This document shows positions 7,389-15,819 of a DNA stretch of 64,000 nucleotides, one piece after another. Every line of letters begins with the position of its first letter. Within the stretch, counting starts at the first letter, position 1. The notes below the pieces were generated by a model. That model did not search any database and was not told the origin of the DNA. It saw nothing but the letters and a program-made list of their open reading frames with translations. The DNA comes from Hydrogenibacillus schlegelii (GTDB taxonomy: Bacteria > Bacillota > Bacilli > Thermicanales > DSM-22653): contig NZ_JXBB01000055.1 in the NCBI RefSeq assembly GCF_001653195.1, forward strand, positions 1 through 64,000, in the 5' to 3' direction. The position numbers and the translations under genes were made by a program.

Positions 7389-8888
7389 TCAGAGCCGGTA
7401 GACCGCCCGCACCTTGTCCTCGAGGTAGCGAAGAAGCGGGGCCGGGTCCGGTTCCCGGCCGGTGGCCCGCTTGAGGAGCTCCGGCGGATCGTACCGGTTT
7501 CCGTGGGCGTGAACGTGTTCGGTCATCCACGCCCGAATCGGCGCAAAGTCGCCCCGTTCGATCCGCTCGTGAAAATCCGGAAGGTCCCGCAGCAGGGCCT
7601 CGGTGAGCATGGCGGCGTAGAGGTTCCCGAGGGCGTAGGACGGAAAATAGCCGAACAGGCCGGAGCTCCAGTGCACGTCCTGCAACACGCCCCGGGCGTC
7701 GTCCGGCGGCGTGAGGCCGAGCAGTTCCTCCATCTTCGCGTTCCACGCCGCCGGCAGATCTTCGGCCTCCAGCTCCCCGGCGAACAGGGCCTTCTCCAGC
7801 TCATACCGGAGCACGATGTGGAGGTTGTACGTCACTTCGTCCGCCTCGACGCGGATGAAGGAGGGGGTGACGACGTTCACCGCCCGGAAGAGGCGTTCCG
7901 GCTCGACGCCGGCAAGCGCCGGGAACTGCTCGGCCACGATCGGCGCCGCGTATCGCCAGAACGCCAGGCTCCGGCCGACGACGTTTTCATAAAAGCGCGA
8001 TTGGGATTCGTGGATGCTCATCGAGGCGGCGGCCATGAGGCCGTAGCGGGCGAGGGAAGTCGGCAGATTTTGCTCGTAGATGCCGTGCCCCGCCTCGTGC
8101 AGGGTGGAAAAGAGCGACGAAAACGGATCGTCTTCAAAGTAACGGGTCGTGATGCGGACATCCGTCGGCTCGATGCCCATCGTAAACGGGTGGGCGCTTT
8201 CGTCGAGACGACCCCGGCGATGGTCGAAGCCGATCGCCTCCGAGAGGCGAAGCGAAAGCGCCCGCTGCGCCTCTTTCGGAAAGCGGCCTTTGAGGAACGA
8301 CCGATCCGGGGTCTCTCCCGAGGCGGCAAGCGCCACGAGGCGCGGGAGCGCCTCTCGGAGCGGCCGGAAGAGGGCGTCGACCCGCTCCACCGTAAGCCCC
8401 GGCTCGTACTGGTCGAGGAGAGCGTCGTACGGGTGGCCGGCCGGCTCCAGATAGTCGATAAACTCCCGCACAAGCTGAATCAGCTCCCGGAGCACGGGTA
8501 AAAAGGCGCCGAAGTCGTTCTCTGCCCGGGCCTCCCGCCAGATCGACTCCCCTTTGGCGGCGAGGACGTGAAAGGCCCGGTAGCGCTCCGGAGGAATCTT
8601 CTGAAGCCGCCGCACGTCCCGGAGAAGGACGGTGACCATCCGCCGTTCCTCCGGAGCAAGCGCGTCTCCCTCCGCTTCCAGCCGCTCCAGCGCCGCGACG
8701 AAAGTCGGCTCGGTGAGGAGCCGCTGGCTTTCGGCACCGAAAAAGCCCATCGTCTCCGCCCGGGCTTCGACGCCGCCGGGCGGAAGCATCGTCTGCATGT
8801 CCCAGCCCATGAGCCCCGCCGCCGCGTGATAATGCCGCAGGCGTTCGACGGTCTCAAAAACGGTCAAAAGCGCCTCGTCGCGCCGCAT
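7389..8888 (-). CDS. Carboxypeptidase Taq (M32 family metallocarboxypeptidase)
   Basis: A 499-residue zinc-dependent carboxypeptidase of family M32, matching B. subtilis YpwA and Thermus carboxypeptidase Taq in length. The zinc site is HEAGH, with the downstream glutamate in the IHESQSRFYEN segment that supplies the third ligand. The family's DVRITTRY and an N-terminal GWDMQTMLPPG segment are also present. AAAGGAGA lies seven bases before the ATG at 8888. It probably trims peptides from the C-terminus in the cytosol. It forms a loose minus-strand set with the glycerate kinase gene, 127 bases upstream. Confidence 0.95.
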   Translation of the reverse strand: MRRDEALLTVFETVERLRHYHAAAGLMGWDMQTMLPPGGVEARAETMGFFGAESQRLLTEPTFVAALERLEAEGDALAPEERRMVTVLLRDVRRLQKIPPERYRAFHVLAAKGESIWREARAENDFGAFLPVLRELIQLVREFIDYLEPAGHPYDALLDQYEPGLTVERVDALFRPLREALPRLVALAASGETPDRSFLKGRFPKEAQRALSLRLSEAIGFDHRRGRLDESAHPFTMGIEPTDVRITTRYFEDDPFSSLFSTLHEAGHGIYEQNLPTSLARYGLMAAASMSIHESQSRFYENVVGRSLAFWRYAAPIVAEQFPALAGVEPERLFRAVNVVTPSFIRVEADEVTYNLHIVLRYELEKALFAGELEAEDLPAAWNAKMEELLGLTPPDDARGVLQDVHWSSGLFGYFPSYALGNLYAAMLTEALLRDLPDFHERIERGDFAPIRAWMTEHVHAHGNRYDPPELLKRATGREPDPAPLLRYLEDKVRAVYRL

Positions 8889-9015
8889 CGATCGGTCTCC
8901 TTTCCCGGCGTCGGATCCAGGGCCGCGACGATGGATGCGCCGGGCGCGCCGGCGATGAGCCCGTTCGTGGCTTCGCCCCACCCCACCGCTTCGCCCCGCG
9001 CCTTGAGATGGTCCG

Positions 9016-10197
9016 TCAGGCGCCGAACGACGTCCGCGCGGCCCGAAGGGCGGAAAACAGTTCGTAAGCCAGCGCTTCCAACCGACTTCGGGCGACGGCC
9101 GGTGCCGGAGGATCCGCCGCGCACTCCGGCGGCACGGTGGCCAGGGCGGCGGCAAACCGATCGCCGAGTCCTTCCCGTCCGACGGCGATGCGCCCCGAAA
9201 GGAGGAAAACCGGCCGGCCGTGCAGCCGGGCGAGGCGGGCGACGGCGGCGGGCACCTTGCCGAAAAGCGTCTGGCGGTCCGTCTGCCCCTCGCCGGTGAC
9301 GACGAAATGAGCGCCGGCGATCGCCGCCTCAAGGCCGACGAGTTCGGCGATGCCGTCGGCGCCGGGGAGAAGGCGGGCGCCGAGGCGCGCCAGGGCAAAG
9401 CCGAGGCCGCCGGCGGCGCCGGCGCCGGGGGCGCCGACGGCCGCCTCCGGTCCTCCCGGGCAGGGCGGCGGCGCGTCGCACACCCGCTCCGCAAACCGCC
9501 GAACGGCCGCGTCGACCTCCGAAAGCGACGCCATCGGGAGCCCCTTCTGCGGCCCGAAGACGAACGTCGCGCCGTCCGGGCCGACGAGCGGCGCCCCGAC
9601 GTCGGCGAAGACGGAAAGCTCGAGGTCGGCCGCCTTCTCCAGGGCGGGCGCCAGGTCGACCTCGGCGAGAGCGAAAAGGCTTTCCGCCGCCGGATCGAGT
9701 TCTCGCCCGGCGGCATCGCGAAAGCGGGCGCCGAGGCCGGCGAGAAGGCCGAGGCCGCCGTCGTTCGTGAGGCTCCCGCCGAGGCCGATCCAGAACCGGC
9801 GAAAGCCCGCATCCCGGAGATGGACGATGAGCCGGCCGAGGCCGACCGTCGTCCGCCGGAGGACGGGAACCGGCCGCGCCGTCCGCCCGACGATCCGGGC
9901 GCTTTCGACGACCGCCACCGGCCCCCCCGGCCCGTCCACCACGCCGTATTCGACCGGCCCCACCACGCCGGAAGCGTCTTCGACGAAGGCGACCTCGCGC
10001 CGTCCGCCGCGGGCCTGAAGAATCGCCTCCAGCGTCCCTTCGCCGCCGTCGGCCATCGGGATCAAGATCGCTTCGGCCTCCGGCCAGGCCGCCCGAAGCG
10101 CCGCCACCATCGCCGCCGCCGCTTCCGCCGCCGTCAGGGTGCCCTTGAATTTATCCGGCGCAAGCACGAAACGCACGGCGGCACGGGGGATCGGCAT
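9016..10197 (-). CDS. Glycerate kinase, type I (GarK/GlxK family)
   Basis: Phosphorylates D-glycerate to a phosphoglycerate, feeding lower glycolysis. The 393-residue product opens with the family hallmark FVLAPDKFKGTLTAAEA and shows MADGGEGT, GLGGSLTNDGG and a C-terminal VTGEGQTDRQTLFGKVP motif. The ATG at 10197 follows AAAGGGG with eight bases between; a GTG three codons earlier is possible. No glyoxylate or glycolate genes lie nearby. Type I enzymes usually give 2-phosphoglycerate, but some make 3-phosphoglycerate. Confidence 0.93.
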   Translation of the reverse strand: MPIPRAAVRFVLAPDKFKGTLTAAEAAAAMVAALRAAWPEAEAILIPMADGGEGTLEAILQARGGRREVAFVEDASGVVGPVEYGVVDGPGGPVAVVESARIVGRTARPVPVLRRTTVGLGRLIVHLRDAGFRRFWIGLGGSLTNDGGLGLLAGLGARFRDAAGRELDPAAESLFALAEVDLAPALEKAADLELSVFADVGAPLVGPDGATFVFGPQKGLPMASLSEVDAAVRRFAERVCDAPPPCPGGPEAAVGAPGAGAAGGLGFALARLGARLLPGADGIAELVGLEAAIAGAHFVVTGEGQTDRQTLFGKVPAAVARLARLHGRPVFLLSGRIAVGREGLGDRFAAALATVPPECAADPPAPAVARSRLEALAYELFSALRAARTSFGA

Positions 10198-10399
10198 CCG
10201 CTTCACCCCTTTCCTCGCGCCGGACGGCTTCCCCCGGCGCCGAATGCCCTGCGCTTTAGTCCCGGCCCCTCAGCGTCAAGCTCGTAGCAACCGGCATAAG
10301 ACAAGGGGCGCCGAACATAGCGTTACGGCGAAGCACCCGAGGGAAAACGTCGGCATCCGGGCGATGCCGGCCTCACCCCCCGACAAAGGAGCGACGACC

Positions 10400-12292
10400 A
10401 TGGACGCGTTTTCCGGCGTGATCGCTTTCGACGCCCCTGCCCCGACGGAACGGCTGGCCCGGGAAGCGACGATGATGCTCGACGGGCTCCGCTCCCGCCT
10501 CGGATCGACCGAACCGCCGGCGGCCCACGGCCTTCGGCGGACGGCGGCGATGACGGTGATCGCCGACGACCGGGCCGCCGTCGCCATCCTCCGGCATCCG
10601 GACCGCCCCCTCATCCGCATCCTGACGGGCGAAGAGGCGGACGGCCCGCCCTTCCCGGACCGTCGACGTCAGGAAAACCCGCCCGCGCCCCGACGCTGGG
10701 CCCTCTGGCTCGGTCACCCCCTCGCCGCCGCGCCGCCGGAAGCCCTGCTGGCCGATCCCGTTTTGGCCCTGCTGGCGGCGGGGAGCGATTTTGCCGTCGT
10801 CGCCTGGGACCCGGCGCAACAGACGCTTTTTTTGGCCCGCGATCCCCTCGGCTACCGGCCGGTATGGGGCTACCGCCATGCGAACACGCTCCTGTTTGCC
10901 TCGGACCCCGCCGCCTTGTTCGCCCATCCGGCGTTCCGGCCGCGGCTCGGTCCCGAAGGATTGAACGTCCTCTTCGCCCTCGGGCCGTACCGCCCGCCGG
11001 AGCACGGCCTCCTGGAAGACGTGTTCCAACTCCGGCCCGGGACGTACCGGCTGGAAAACCCGGCCGGGACGAAGCGGGGCATCTACTGGTCCCTTGCCGG
11101 CCTCCCGCCCCTCGAGCGGCCGGTGAAGACGGAAGAAGCGGTCGAAGCGGTCTTGCCGCTCCTTCGCGCCGCCGTCCGCCGCGCCGCAGGAGGAGATGTG
11201 ACGGCGGCGTTTTTGTCCGGCGGCCTCGATTCGAGCGCCCTCGTCGCCCTGCTCGCCGAGATCGTCCCCCGGCCGGTGGAGACGTTTTCCGTCGAGTACG
11301 AAGACAACGAACGCTTCTTCCGCCCGACGGCCACCGTCCCCGAACGGGACACGCCGTACATCGGCGAGATGGTCCGCCACGCGAAAAGCCGCCACACGAC
11401 CGTCGTCCTCGACGCCGACGCCCTTTTAGGCGCCCTCGAGCGGTCCCTGTGGGCTCGCGGGCTTCCGGGCATGGCGGACATCGATGCGGCGCTCATTCTC
11501 TTCGCCGAAGCGGTCGCCCAAAGCCGCCGGGCGGTCCTCTCCGGAGAAGGCGCCGATGAGCTCTTCGGCGGCTATCCGTGGACGTTCGACCCGGAAGCCC
11601 GGGCGCTCGCCGCTTTTCCGTGGGCCAAAAACATCGACCGGCGCCTTCAGTATCTCCGCCCCGACGTCCGGGCCGTCCTCGCGCCGGACGCCTACCTCCG
11701 CGCGTCGTGGCAGGAGACGCTCCTCGAACTCGCGCCGCCGGCGGCGCTTCGGGCGCTTCAGGCCACCCCGGACGGCGGCCCGGAAGCGGAAGAGGCCCGC
11801 CTTCGACTCCTCGGCTACGTCAACCTCACCCGCTGGGGAACGGTCCTCCTCGAGCGAAAAGACCGCATGACCCGCCTCTTCGGCATCGACGCCCGGCTGC
11901 CCTTCCTCGACCGCCCGCTCGTCGAGGCCGTCTGGCGGCTCCCGTGGTCGCTCAAGGTCGCCGGAGGCCGGCCGAAGGCGCTTCTCCGGGAAGCCCTCGC
12001 GGGGATCGTCCCGGCGTCCATCCGGGCGCGGCGGAAAAGCCCCTTTCCGAAGACCTTCCACCCGCGCTTTGCCGAAGGCGTTCGAGCGCTGGCCGAAGCC
12101 CGCCTTCGGACGCCGGAGGCGCCTCTTTGGACGTGGATCGATCGGGACGCCTTCGCCCGGCTGATCGCGACCTTTCCGAATCCGGAGCCGTTCCCCTGGT
12201 TCGGGCAGCTCCTCGATGCGCCGGGGTGGGTCGCGTACCTGCTCGCCGTCGACCGCTGGCTGGACGCCCTCCGGCCGAGCGTGCGCCTCTAG
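10400..12292 (+). CDS. Asparagine synthetase-like protein lacking the N-terminal cysteine
   Basis: A 630-residue homologue of AsnB-type asparagine synthetases. The C-terminal ATP-pyrophosphatase domain looks active: the PP-loop SGGLDSS at 273-279 and SGEGADELFGG near 380. The N-terminal half keeps the outline of a glutamine amidotransferase (GSDFAVVAWDP, LFLARDPLGYRPVWG, LLFASDPAALF), but the protein starts MDAFSGVIAF instead of MCGI, so the catalytic Cys2 is missing. The start is well placed: AAAGGAG eight bases before the ATG at 10400. It may use free ammonia or amidate or cyclise another substrate, as beta-lactam synthetases do. It stands alone, convergent with the glycerate kinase group and ahead of yuiD. 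Confidence 0.85.
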   Translation: MDAFSGVIAFDAPAPTERLAREATMMLDGLRSRLGSTEPPAAHGLRRTAAMTVIADDRAAVAILRHPDRPLIRILTGEEADGPPFPDRRRQENPPAPRRWALWLGHPLAAAPPEALLADPVLALLAAGSDFAVVAWDPAQQTLFLARDPLGYRPVWGYRHANTLLFASDPAALFAHPAFRPRLGPEGLNVLFALGPYRPPEHGLLEDVFQLRPGTYRLENPAGTKRGIYWSLAGLPPLERPVKTEEAVEAVLPLLRAAVRRAAGGDVTAAFLSGGLDSSALVALLAEIVPRPVETFSVEYEDNERFFRPTATVPERDTPYIGEMVRHAKSRHTTVVLDADALLGALERSLWARGLPGMADIDAALILFAEAVAQSRRAVLSGEGADELFGGYPWTFDPEARALAAFPWAKNIDRRLQYLRPDVRAVLAPDAYLRASWQETLLELAPPAALRALQATPDGGPEAEEARLRLLGYVNLTRWGTVLLERKDRMTRLFGIDARLPFLDRPLVEAVWRLPWSLKVAGGRPKALLREALAGIVPASIRARRKSPFPKTFHPRFAEGVRALAEARLRTPEAPLWTWIDRDAFARLIATFPNPEPFPWFGQLLDAPGWVAYLLAVDRWLDALRPSVRL

Positions 12293-12312
12293 AGAGCCGG
12301 AGCCCCGTTCCC

Positions 12313-12342
12313 TTGCACCCTCGCCGCCCGATCGGGTATACT
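12313..12342 (+). promoter_or_regulatory. Promoter ahead of yuiD or a small RNA
   Basis: TTGCAC (12313-12318), an 18-base spacer and TATACT (12337-12342). Transcription would begin near 12349, about 158 bases before yuiD. Confidence 0.65.
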
Positions 12343-12348
12343 GGGGAC

Positions 12349-12447
12349 GGCCGAAGTCGTTTGCCCGACCGGAGAAACCGGTTTTTCCCAGCTTAACACG
12401 AACCCCTGCTCGAGGCAAGCCGCCGGGGCGCCGAGCCCCGGCTTTTT
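12349..12447 (+). ncRNA. Possible small RNA or attenuator leader of yuiD
   Basis: From the predicted start near 12349 the transcript would contain a small hairpin (ACCGG-AGAAA-CCGGT then TTTTT) and then a strong terminator at 12422-12447, all before yuiD. A promoter followed within 100 bases by a terminator indicates either a free small RNA or a regulated leader. I could not match it to a known riboswitch class by eye. Confidence 0.35.
12422..12447 (+). terminator. Intrinsic terminator in the yuiD leader
   Basis: GCCGGGGC (12422-12429), a 5-base loop, GCCCCGGC (12435-12442), then TTTTT (12443-12447). It lies between the upstream promoter and the yuiD start. Confidence 0.75.
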
Positions 12448-12506
12448 CCCGATCGTCCGCACCGACCGGCGCCGGGCGTGCCCCAAAAAAGGAGCGACGG
12501 CCGACG

Positions 12507-12974
12507 ATGGAACCGATCGCTGCCCTCCTGGACAACGTTCCGCTCGTCGCCGCCGTGACGGCGGTGGCACTGGCGCAGCTTTTGAAAGTGCCCCTCAACT
12601 ACCTCGCCAACCGGACGCTGGACTGGACGCTCCTCATCAGCCCCGGGCGCATGCCGAGCTCCCACACCGCCGGCATGAGCGCCCTTTCGACGGCGATCGC
12701 CCTCGTCGACGGCGTCCGCTCATCCGTCTTTGCCCTCGCCTTTTTGACGACCGCCATCGTCATGTTCGATGCCGCCGGCGTCCGGCGCCACGCCGGCGAG
12801 CACGCCGCCTGGTTGAACCGCCTCATATTCGAAAACGGCGCCCTCGGCGAGGAATTCCGCCGGAGTGCCCAGGAAGAGATCAAACGCTTAAAAGAAATCA
12901 TCGGCCACAAGCCGAGCGAAGTGCTCGGCGGGCTCGTCCTCGGCGTGTTTGTCGGGTGGCTCATCGCCCGCTAA
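12507..12974 (+). CDS. yuiD: YuiD family membrane protein (DUF212, divergent PAP2-like)
   Basis: A 155-residue membrane protein of the DUF212 group, distantly related to PAP2 phosphatases. It keeps the [16 protein letters not shown] segment and a later VRRHAGEHA stretch, corresponding to the phosphatase histidine motifs, with hydrophobic helices before, between and after. The C-terminal helix reads [19 protein letters not shown] lies 13 bases before the ATG at 12507, a rather long spacing. The neighbours are a 3D-domain gene and yuiB as in B. subtilis, which supports orthology. Enzymatic activity has not been settled for this family as far as I know. The 3' end overlaps the convergent 3D gene by 14 bases. 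Confidence 0.9.
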   Translation: MEPIAALLDNVPLVAAVTAVALAQLLKVPLNYLANRTLDWTLLISPGRMPSSHTAGMSALSTAIALVDGVRSSVFALAFLTTAIVMFDAAGVRRHAGEHAAWLNRLIFENGALGEEFRRSAQEEIKRLKEIIGHKPSEVLGGLVLGVFVGWLIAR

Positions 12975-13911
12975 GCGGCGCCGGACCAAGCGCGTCCGGC
13001 GCCGCTTCGGCGTCGGTCCAAAGCCGCCGGAGGACCGCCTCGGCGTCGGCATTGAGCCCCTCGAGTTCCCCTTCCGTCAGGCGGCCGTCGCCCCGGACGA
13101 GGAGCGTCACCTCCACGGTCCGTTTGCCCCACTCGCGGTAGACGGCATCGACCGTCGGAAAATACAGATCGATCCGGTACCCCTTGATCCGGCTCCCGGT
13201 GTCGGCGACGACGCCGTAGCCGTACTCCGGGATATAGAGGATGCTCCCGATCGGAAAGACGGTCGGATCGGCGGCGATGGTCGAAAACGTGTCCCGCCGC
13301 ACCCGGACGCCGGAGGAGGTGATGCCGTAGGCGGGATCGCCCGGGCTTTTGCCGGTCGATTCTTTGCCGGCGGTGTAACCGGTGGCGACGACGCGGTAGC
13401 GCGGATATCCGTCCCGACCGGCGTCCGGACTTTCCCGCGGCAACCCCCCCTCCGGGACGGGCGCCTGAGGAGCAGGATCGGCTCCGACGGCGGGGGCTTC
13501 CTCCGGAGGGGGAGCCGCTGCGGGGCCGAACGTCGGCTCGCCGGTCGCCGGCGGCCGGCGAGCCGCCGGAGCGGCGAGAACGCCGGCCCCGGCCCGGGTC
13601 GGGCCGGGCGGCAGCGAGGCTTCCCCTTCGGCCGGGGGAGACGCCCGCTTCGCCGTCCCTTCGGAGGCACCGTCGCCGGCGCCGCTTCCCGAAGCGAACG
13701 CCGCCGGCGCCTTACGCCGACCCGCGAGGGCGCCGTCGCCGGCGGCCGGAGCGAACGCCGGATCGCGTGAAAGGCCGGCCGCCGCCACCCCAGGCGCTCC
13801 CGCCTGGCCGGTCGCCGGCGGCGACGGCTCGAGGCCGGCGAGCATCAGAACCAGGAGCCCCGCGACCGCCGACCAGACCCGGGGAAACGGGCCGCGGCCA
13901 GCCTGACCCAT
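12961..13911 (-). CDS. 3D-domain cell-wall protein (YuiC-like)
   Basis: A 316-residue exported protein. An N-terminal hydrophobic segment (about 10-30) is followed by some 140 residues of Ala/Pro/Gly-rich linker. The C-terminal 3D domain (about 175-265) starts at VVATGYTAG and carries the three aspartates that name it, including [18 protein letters not shown]. Such domains resemble MltA-type lytic transglycosylases, and B. subtilis YuiC acts on peptidoglycan. The ATG at 13911 lies nine bases after GGAGGGGGG. That ribosome-binding site forms one arm of a hairpin that also looks like the terminator of yuiB. Unlike short YuiC proteins, this one has a long linker. Confidence 0.88.
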   Translation of the reverse strand: MGQAGRGPFPRVWSAVAGLLVLMLAGLEPSPPATGQAGAPGVAAAGLSRDPAFAPAAGDGALAGRRKAPAAFASGSGAGDGASEGTAKRASPPAEGEASLPPGPTRAGAGVLAAPAARRPPATGEPTFGPAAAPPPEEAPAVGADPAPQAPVPEGGLPRESPDAGRDGYPRYRVVATGYTAGKESTGKSPGDPAYGITSSGVRVRRDTFSTIAADPTVFPIGSILYIPEYGYGVVADTGSRIKGYRIDLYFPTVDAVYREWGKRTVEVTLLVRGDGRLTEGELEGLNADAEAVLRRLWTDAEAAPDALGPAPLSGR

Positions 13912-13915
13912 TGGA

Positions 13916-13961
13916 AAAATCCCCCCTCCGGCCACCAGTGTGGCCGCCGAAGGGGGGATTT
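13916..13961 (-). terminator. Hairpin terminator that contains the next gene's ribosome-binding site
   Basis: Arms at 13917-13935 and 13940-13961 pair through CCCCCC/GGGGGG and GGCCAC/GTGGCC, and the minus strand ends in ATTTTT. It follows yuiB, and its 3' arm is the Shine-Dalgarno site of the 3D gene. Confidence 0.65.
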
Positions 13962-13970
13962 ATACGATCG

Positions 13971-14231
13971 CTAGTACATCCGGTATCCGTGCGTGCGAAG
14001 GTAGTGAATGACGCCGCCGCTCGTCCAGGCGCCGAGGATGCCGAAGGCGAAGACGACGACGTCGACCCACGTCAGGCGCCCGACGGCGAGATAGGCGGCG
14101 ATCGGAACGAACACGCTCAGGACGCCGGGAAGCCAGGTTGTCTTCAAAACCATGTTGAGGATGAAACCGAGGGCGAAAAAGAGAACGAAAAAAAGCGGAA
14201 GCGAAACAATAAATTGCAGCCAGCTGAACAT
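13971..14231 (-). CDS. yuiB: YuiB family small membrane protein
   Basis: An 86-residue membrane protein with about three hydrophobic helices (near 5-28, 32-50, 56-76) and the ending HYLRTHGYRMY. AGGAGGG lies six bases before the ATG at 14231. It sits between a 3D gene and the yumB-like NADH dehydrogenase, as in B. subtilis. No function is known to me for the family. An association with the neighbouring dehydrogenase is only suggested by position. Confidence 0.85.
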   Translation of the reverse strand: MFSWLQFIVSLPLFFVLFFALGFILNMVLKTTWLPGVLSVFVPIAAYLAVGRLTWVDVVVFAFGILGAWTSGGVIHYLRTHGYRMY

Positions 14232-14335
14232 CGGATCCCTCCTGGGGTCGGCGATTCCGCGCCGGAGCGACCGGCGGGGGTCGAATCGGGTCCTTCCGCC
14301 GCGGCCGTCAACCCGCCGCCCCCCAACCGACGGCG

Positions 14336-15535
14336 TCAGGCGAAAAAGTAGCGGATTTTCTTCAGTACGATCGGCATGCCGCCGAGCTGCCAGAGATACC
14401 GAAGGTCCGACCCCCGTTTCAGGAGCGAAGCGATGAGGCCGTAAAAGCGCCGCTTGCCGACGATGCCGATGCCTTCCCACCGGCCGAGGGACGCAAGCGT
14501 CCCCTGGATGTTCGGCTTAAACGGCTGCATCGGCGTCCCGCGGAGGATGGCCGCGAGATTGAGGGCGGCCGCCCGCCCCTCTTGCACGGCGATCTGGGCC
14601 GTCGGCGGATACGGGCGGCCGTCCTCGCCGAAGACGACGGCGCTGTCGCCGACGACGAAAACGTGATCGTACCCCGGGGCCCGAAGGTACGGGTCGACCT
14701 TCACCCGGCCCCGAATCACCTCGAGTCCGCTCGCTTCGACGATCCGATTGCCCCGCACGCCGCCGGTCCAGACGACCGTCTTGGCCCGAATCTCCCGATC
14801 CCCCTGAAGCACCACGCCCTCCGGCGTGCACGCTTTGATCGGCGTGTTCGTATGGACCTCGATGCCCTTTTCCCGAAGCTTCGCCTCCGCGTAGGCGACG
14901 AGAGACGGGTCGAAGCCGGGAAGAATCGTCGGCGCCGCCTCGACGTTCACGAGCCGGACCGCCTCCTCCGGCACGTCGTAGGCTCGGGCCAGCCGGGGCA
15001 ACCGCTCGGCGAGCTCCGTGACGAACTCGATGCCGGTAAAGCCGGCCCCCCCGACGACGATCGTCGTGTACGCCGGATCTTCGCCTCGGGCCCGGTAGAG
15101 GGAAAACATGTACTCGATGTGCTCCCGGATGACCCGGACGGAATTGAGGCTCCGAATCGCAAAAGCGTGCTCCCTCAGCCCCTCGATGCCGAACGTCTCC
15201 GGCTCGCTGCCCAGGGCGACGACGAGGTAGTCAAACGGGATCGTCTCGCCGCCTTCGAGCTCCACGATCCGACCCGCCGGATCGAAGCGCTTTACCGTTC
15301 CCTGGCGGAAATGCACCCGATCGAAGTCGAGGACGTCCCGAAGCGGCACGCGAACCTTCTCGTCGGCCGCCGTCCCCGCCGCCGGCTCGTGCAGGTGCGT
15401 CGTCATGTAGTGGTAATCGTGCTTGTTGATCAGCCAAACGTCCGCTTCCCCGTCTTCCAGCGTCCGCATGAGCGTCGTCGCCGCCATCAGACCGCCGTAC
15501 CCGGCCCCCAGAATCACAATCCGCGGCGTCGCCAC
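14336..15535 (-). CDS. Type II NADH dehydrogenase / NAD(P)/FAD-dependent oxidoreductase (YumB-like)
   Basis: A 399-residue flavoprotein of the Ndh-2 family, expected to pass electrons from NADH to menaquinone at the inner membrane face without pumping protons. An N-terminal FAD-binding GAGYGG (about 10-15), a second NADH-binding VVGGAGFTGIE in mid-protein, the DVFVVGDSA-like VFVVGDSAVV and a C-terminal amphipathic region are visible. The GTG at 15535 is chosen because AAAGGGG lies eight bases upstream. A near-consensus Rex operator 90 bases upstream suggests control by the NADH/NAD ratio. Other Ndh-like uses of this fold (for example with sulfide) are less likely given the context. Confidence 0.88.
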   Translation of the reverse strand: MATPRIVILGAGYGGLMAATTLMRTLEDGEADVWLINKHDYHYMTTHLHEPAAGTAADEKVRVPLRDVLDFDRVHFRQGTVKRFDPAGRIVELEGGETIPFDYLVVALGSEPETFGIEGLREHAFAIRSLNSVRVIREHIEYMFSLYRARGEDPAYTTIVVGGAGFTGIEFVTELAERLPRLARAYDVPEEAVRLVNVEAAPTILPGFDPSLVAYAEAKLREKGIEVHTNTPIKACTPEGVVLQGDREIRAKTVVWTGGVRGNRIVEASGLEVIRGRVKVDPYLRAPGYDHVFVVGDSAVVFGEDGRPYPPTAQIAVQEGRAAALNLAAILRGTPMQPFKPNIQGTLASLGRWEGIGIVGKRRFYGLIASLLKRGSDLRYLWQLGGMPIVLKKIRYFFA

Positions 15536-15624
15536 ATCCGCCACCCCTTTAGCCGTGCTGTCCGGTCCTCTCCCGTAGTGTGCCCGCCGCGCTCCCCGAG
15601 GCGGGTGGGAACCATTGCCACATC

Positions 15625-15642
15625 TTGTGCATTTGTTCACAT
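15625..15642 (-). promoter_or_regulatory. Rex operator upstream of the NADH dehydrogenase gene
   Basis: TTGTGCATTTGTTCACAT matches the Rex consensus TTGTGAA-N4-TTCACAA at 12 of the 14 defined positions. Rex releases DNA when NADH is high and controls ndh in other Gram-positives. It lies about 90 bases before the gene's start. Confidence 0.65.
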
Positions 15643-15742
15643 TATTGATCCCTGCATCCCTTCTTTCCTACTTTACAACCTCCGGCGGCGAAAAGCAAGG
15701 CAAAGCGCGTTTCCCCGAACGACGCCCTGAAGCCGCCATGAA

Positions 15743-15781
15743 AACATGAAAAAAAAAGCCTGCTGCTTGTGCGCAGCAGGC
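15743..15781 (-). terminator. Intrinsic terminator of the ErpA/YutM gene
   Basis: A 9-base stem, 15758-15766 against 15773-15781 (GCCTGCTGC/GCAGCAGGC), followed on the minus strand by eight T. Confidence 0.88.
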
Positions 15782-15819
15782 CTTCGGCGGTTCGGCGCCT
15801 CCAAAACCCCATTCGACGC

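Noticed and set aside
8864-9124. 86-codon minus-strand frame between carboxypeptidase Taq and glycerate kinase
   Set aside because: It overlaps both neighbours in another frame, and I could not find a good start with a ribosome-binding site in the 127-base gap.
10207-10399. T-box leader ahead of the asparagine-synthetase-like gene
   Set aside because: No conserved T-box bulge sequence or terminator pair could be found in the 200-base gap.
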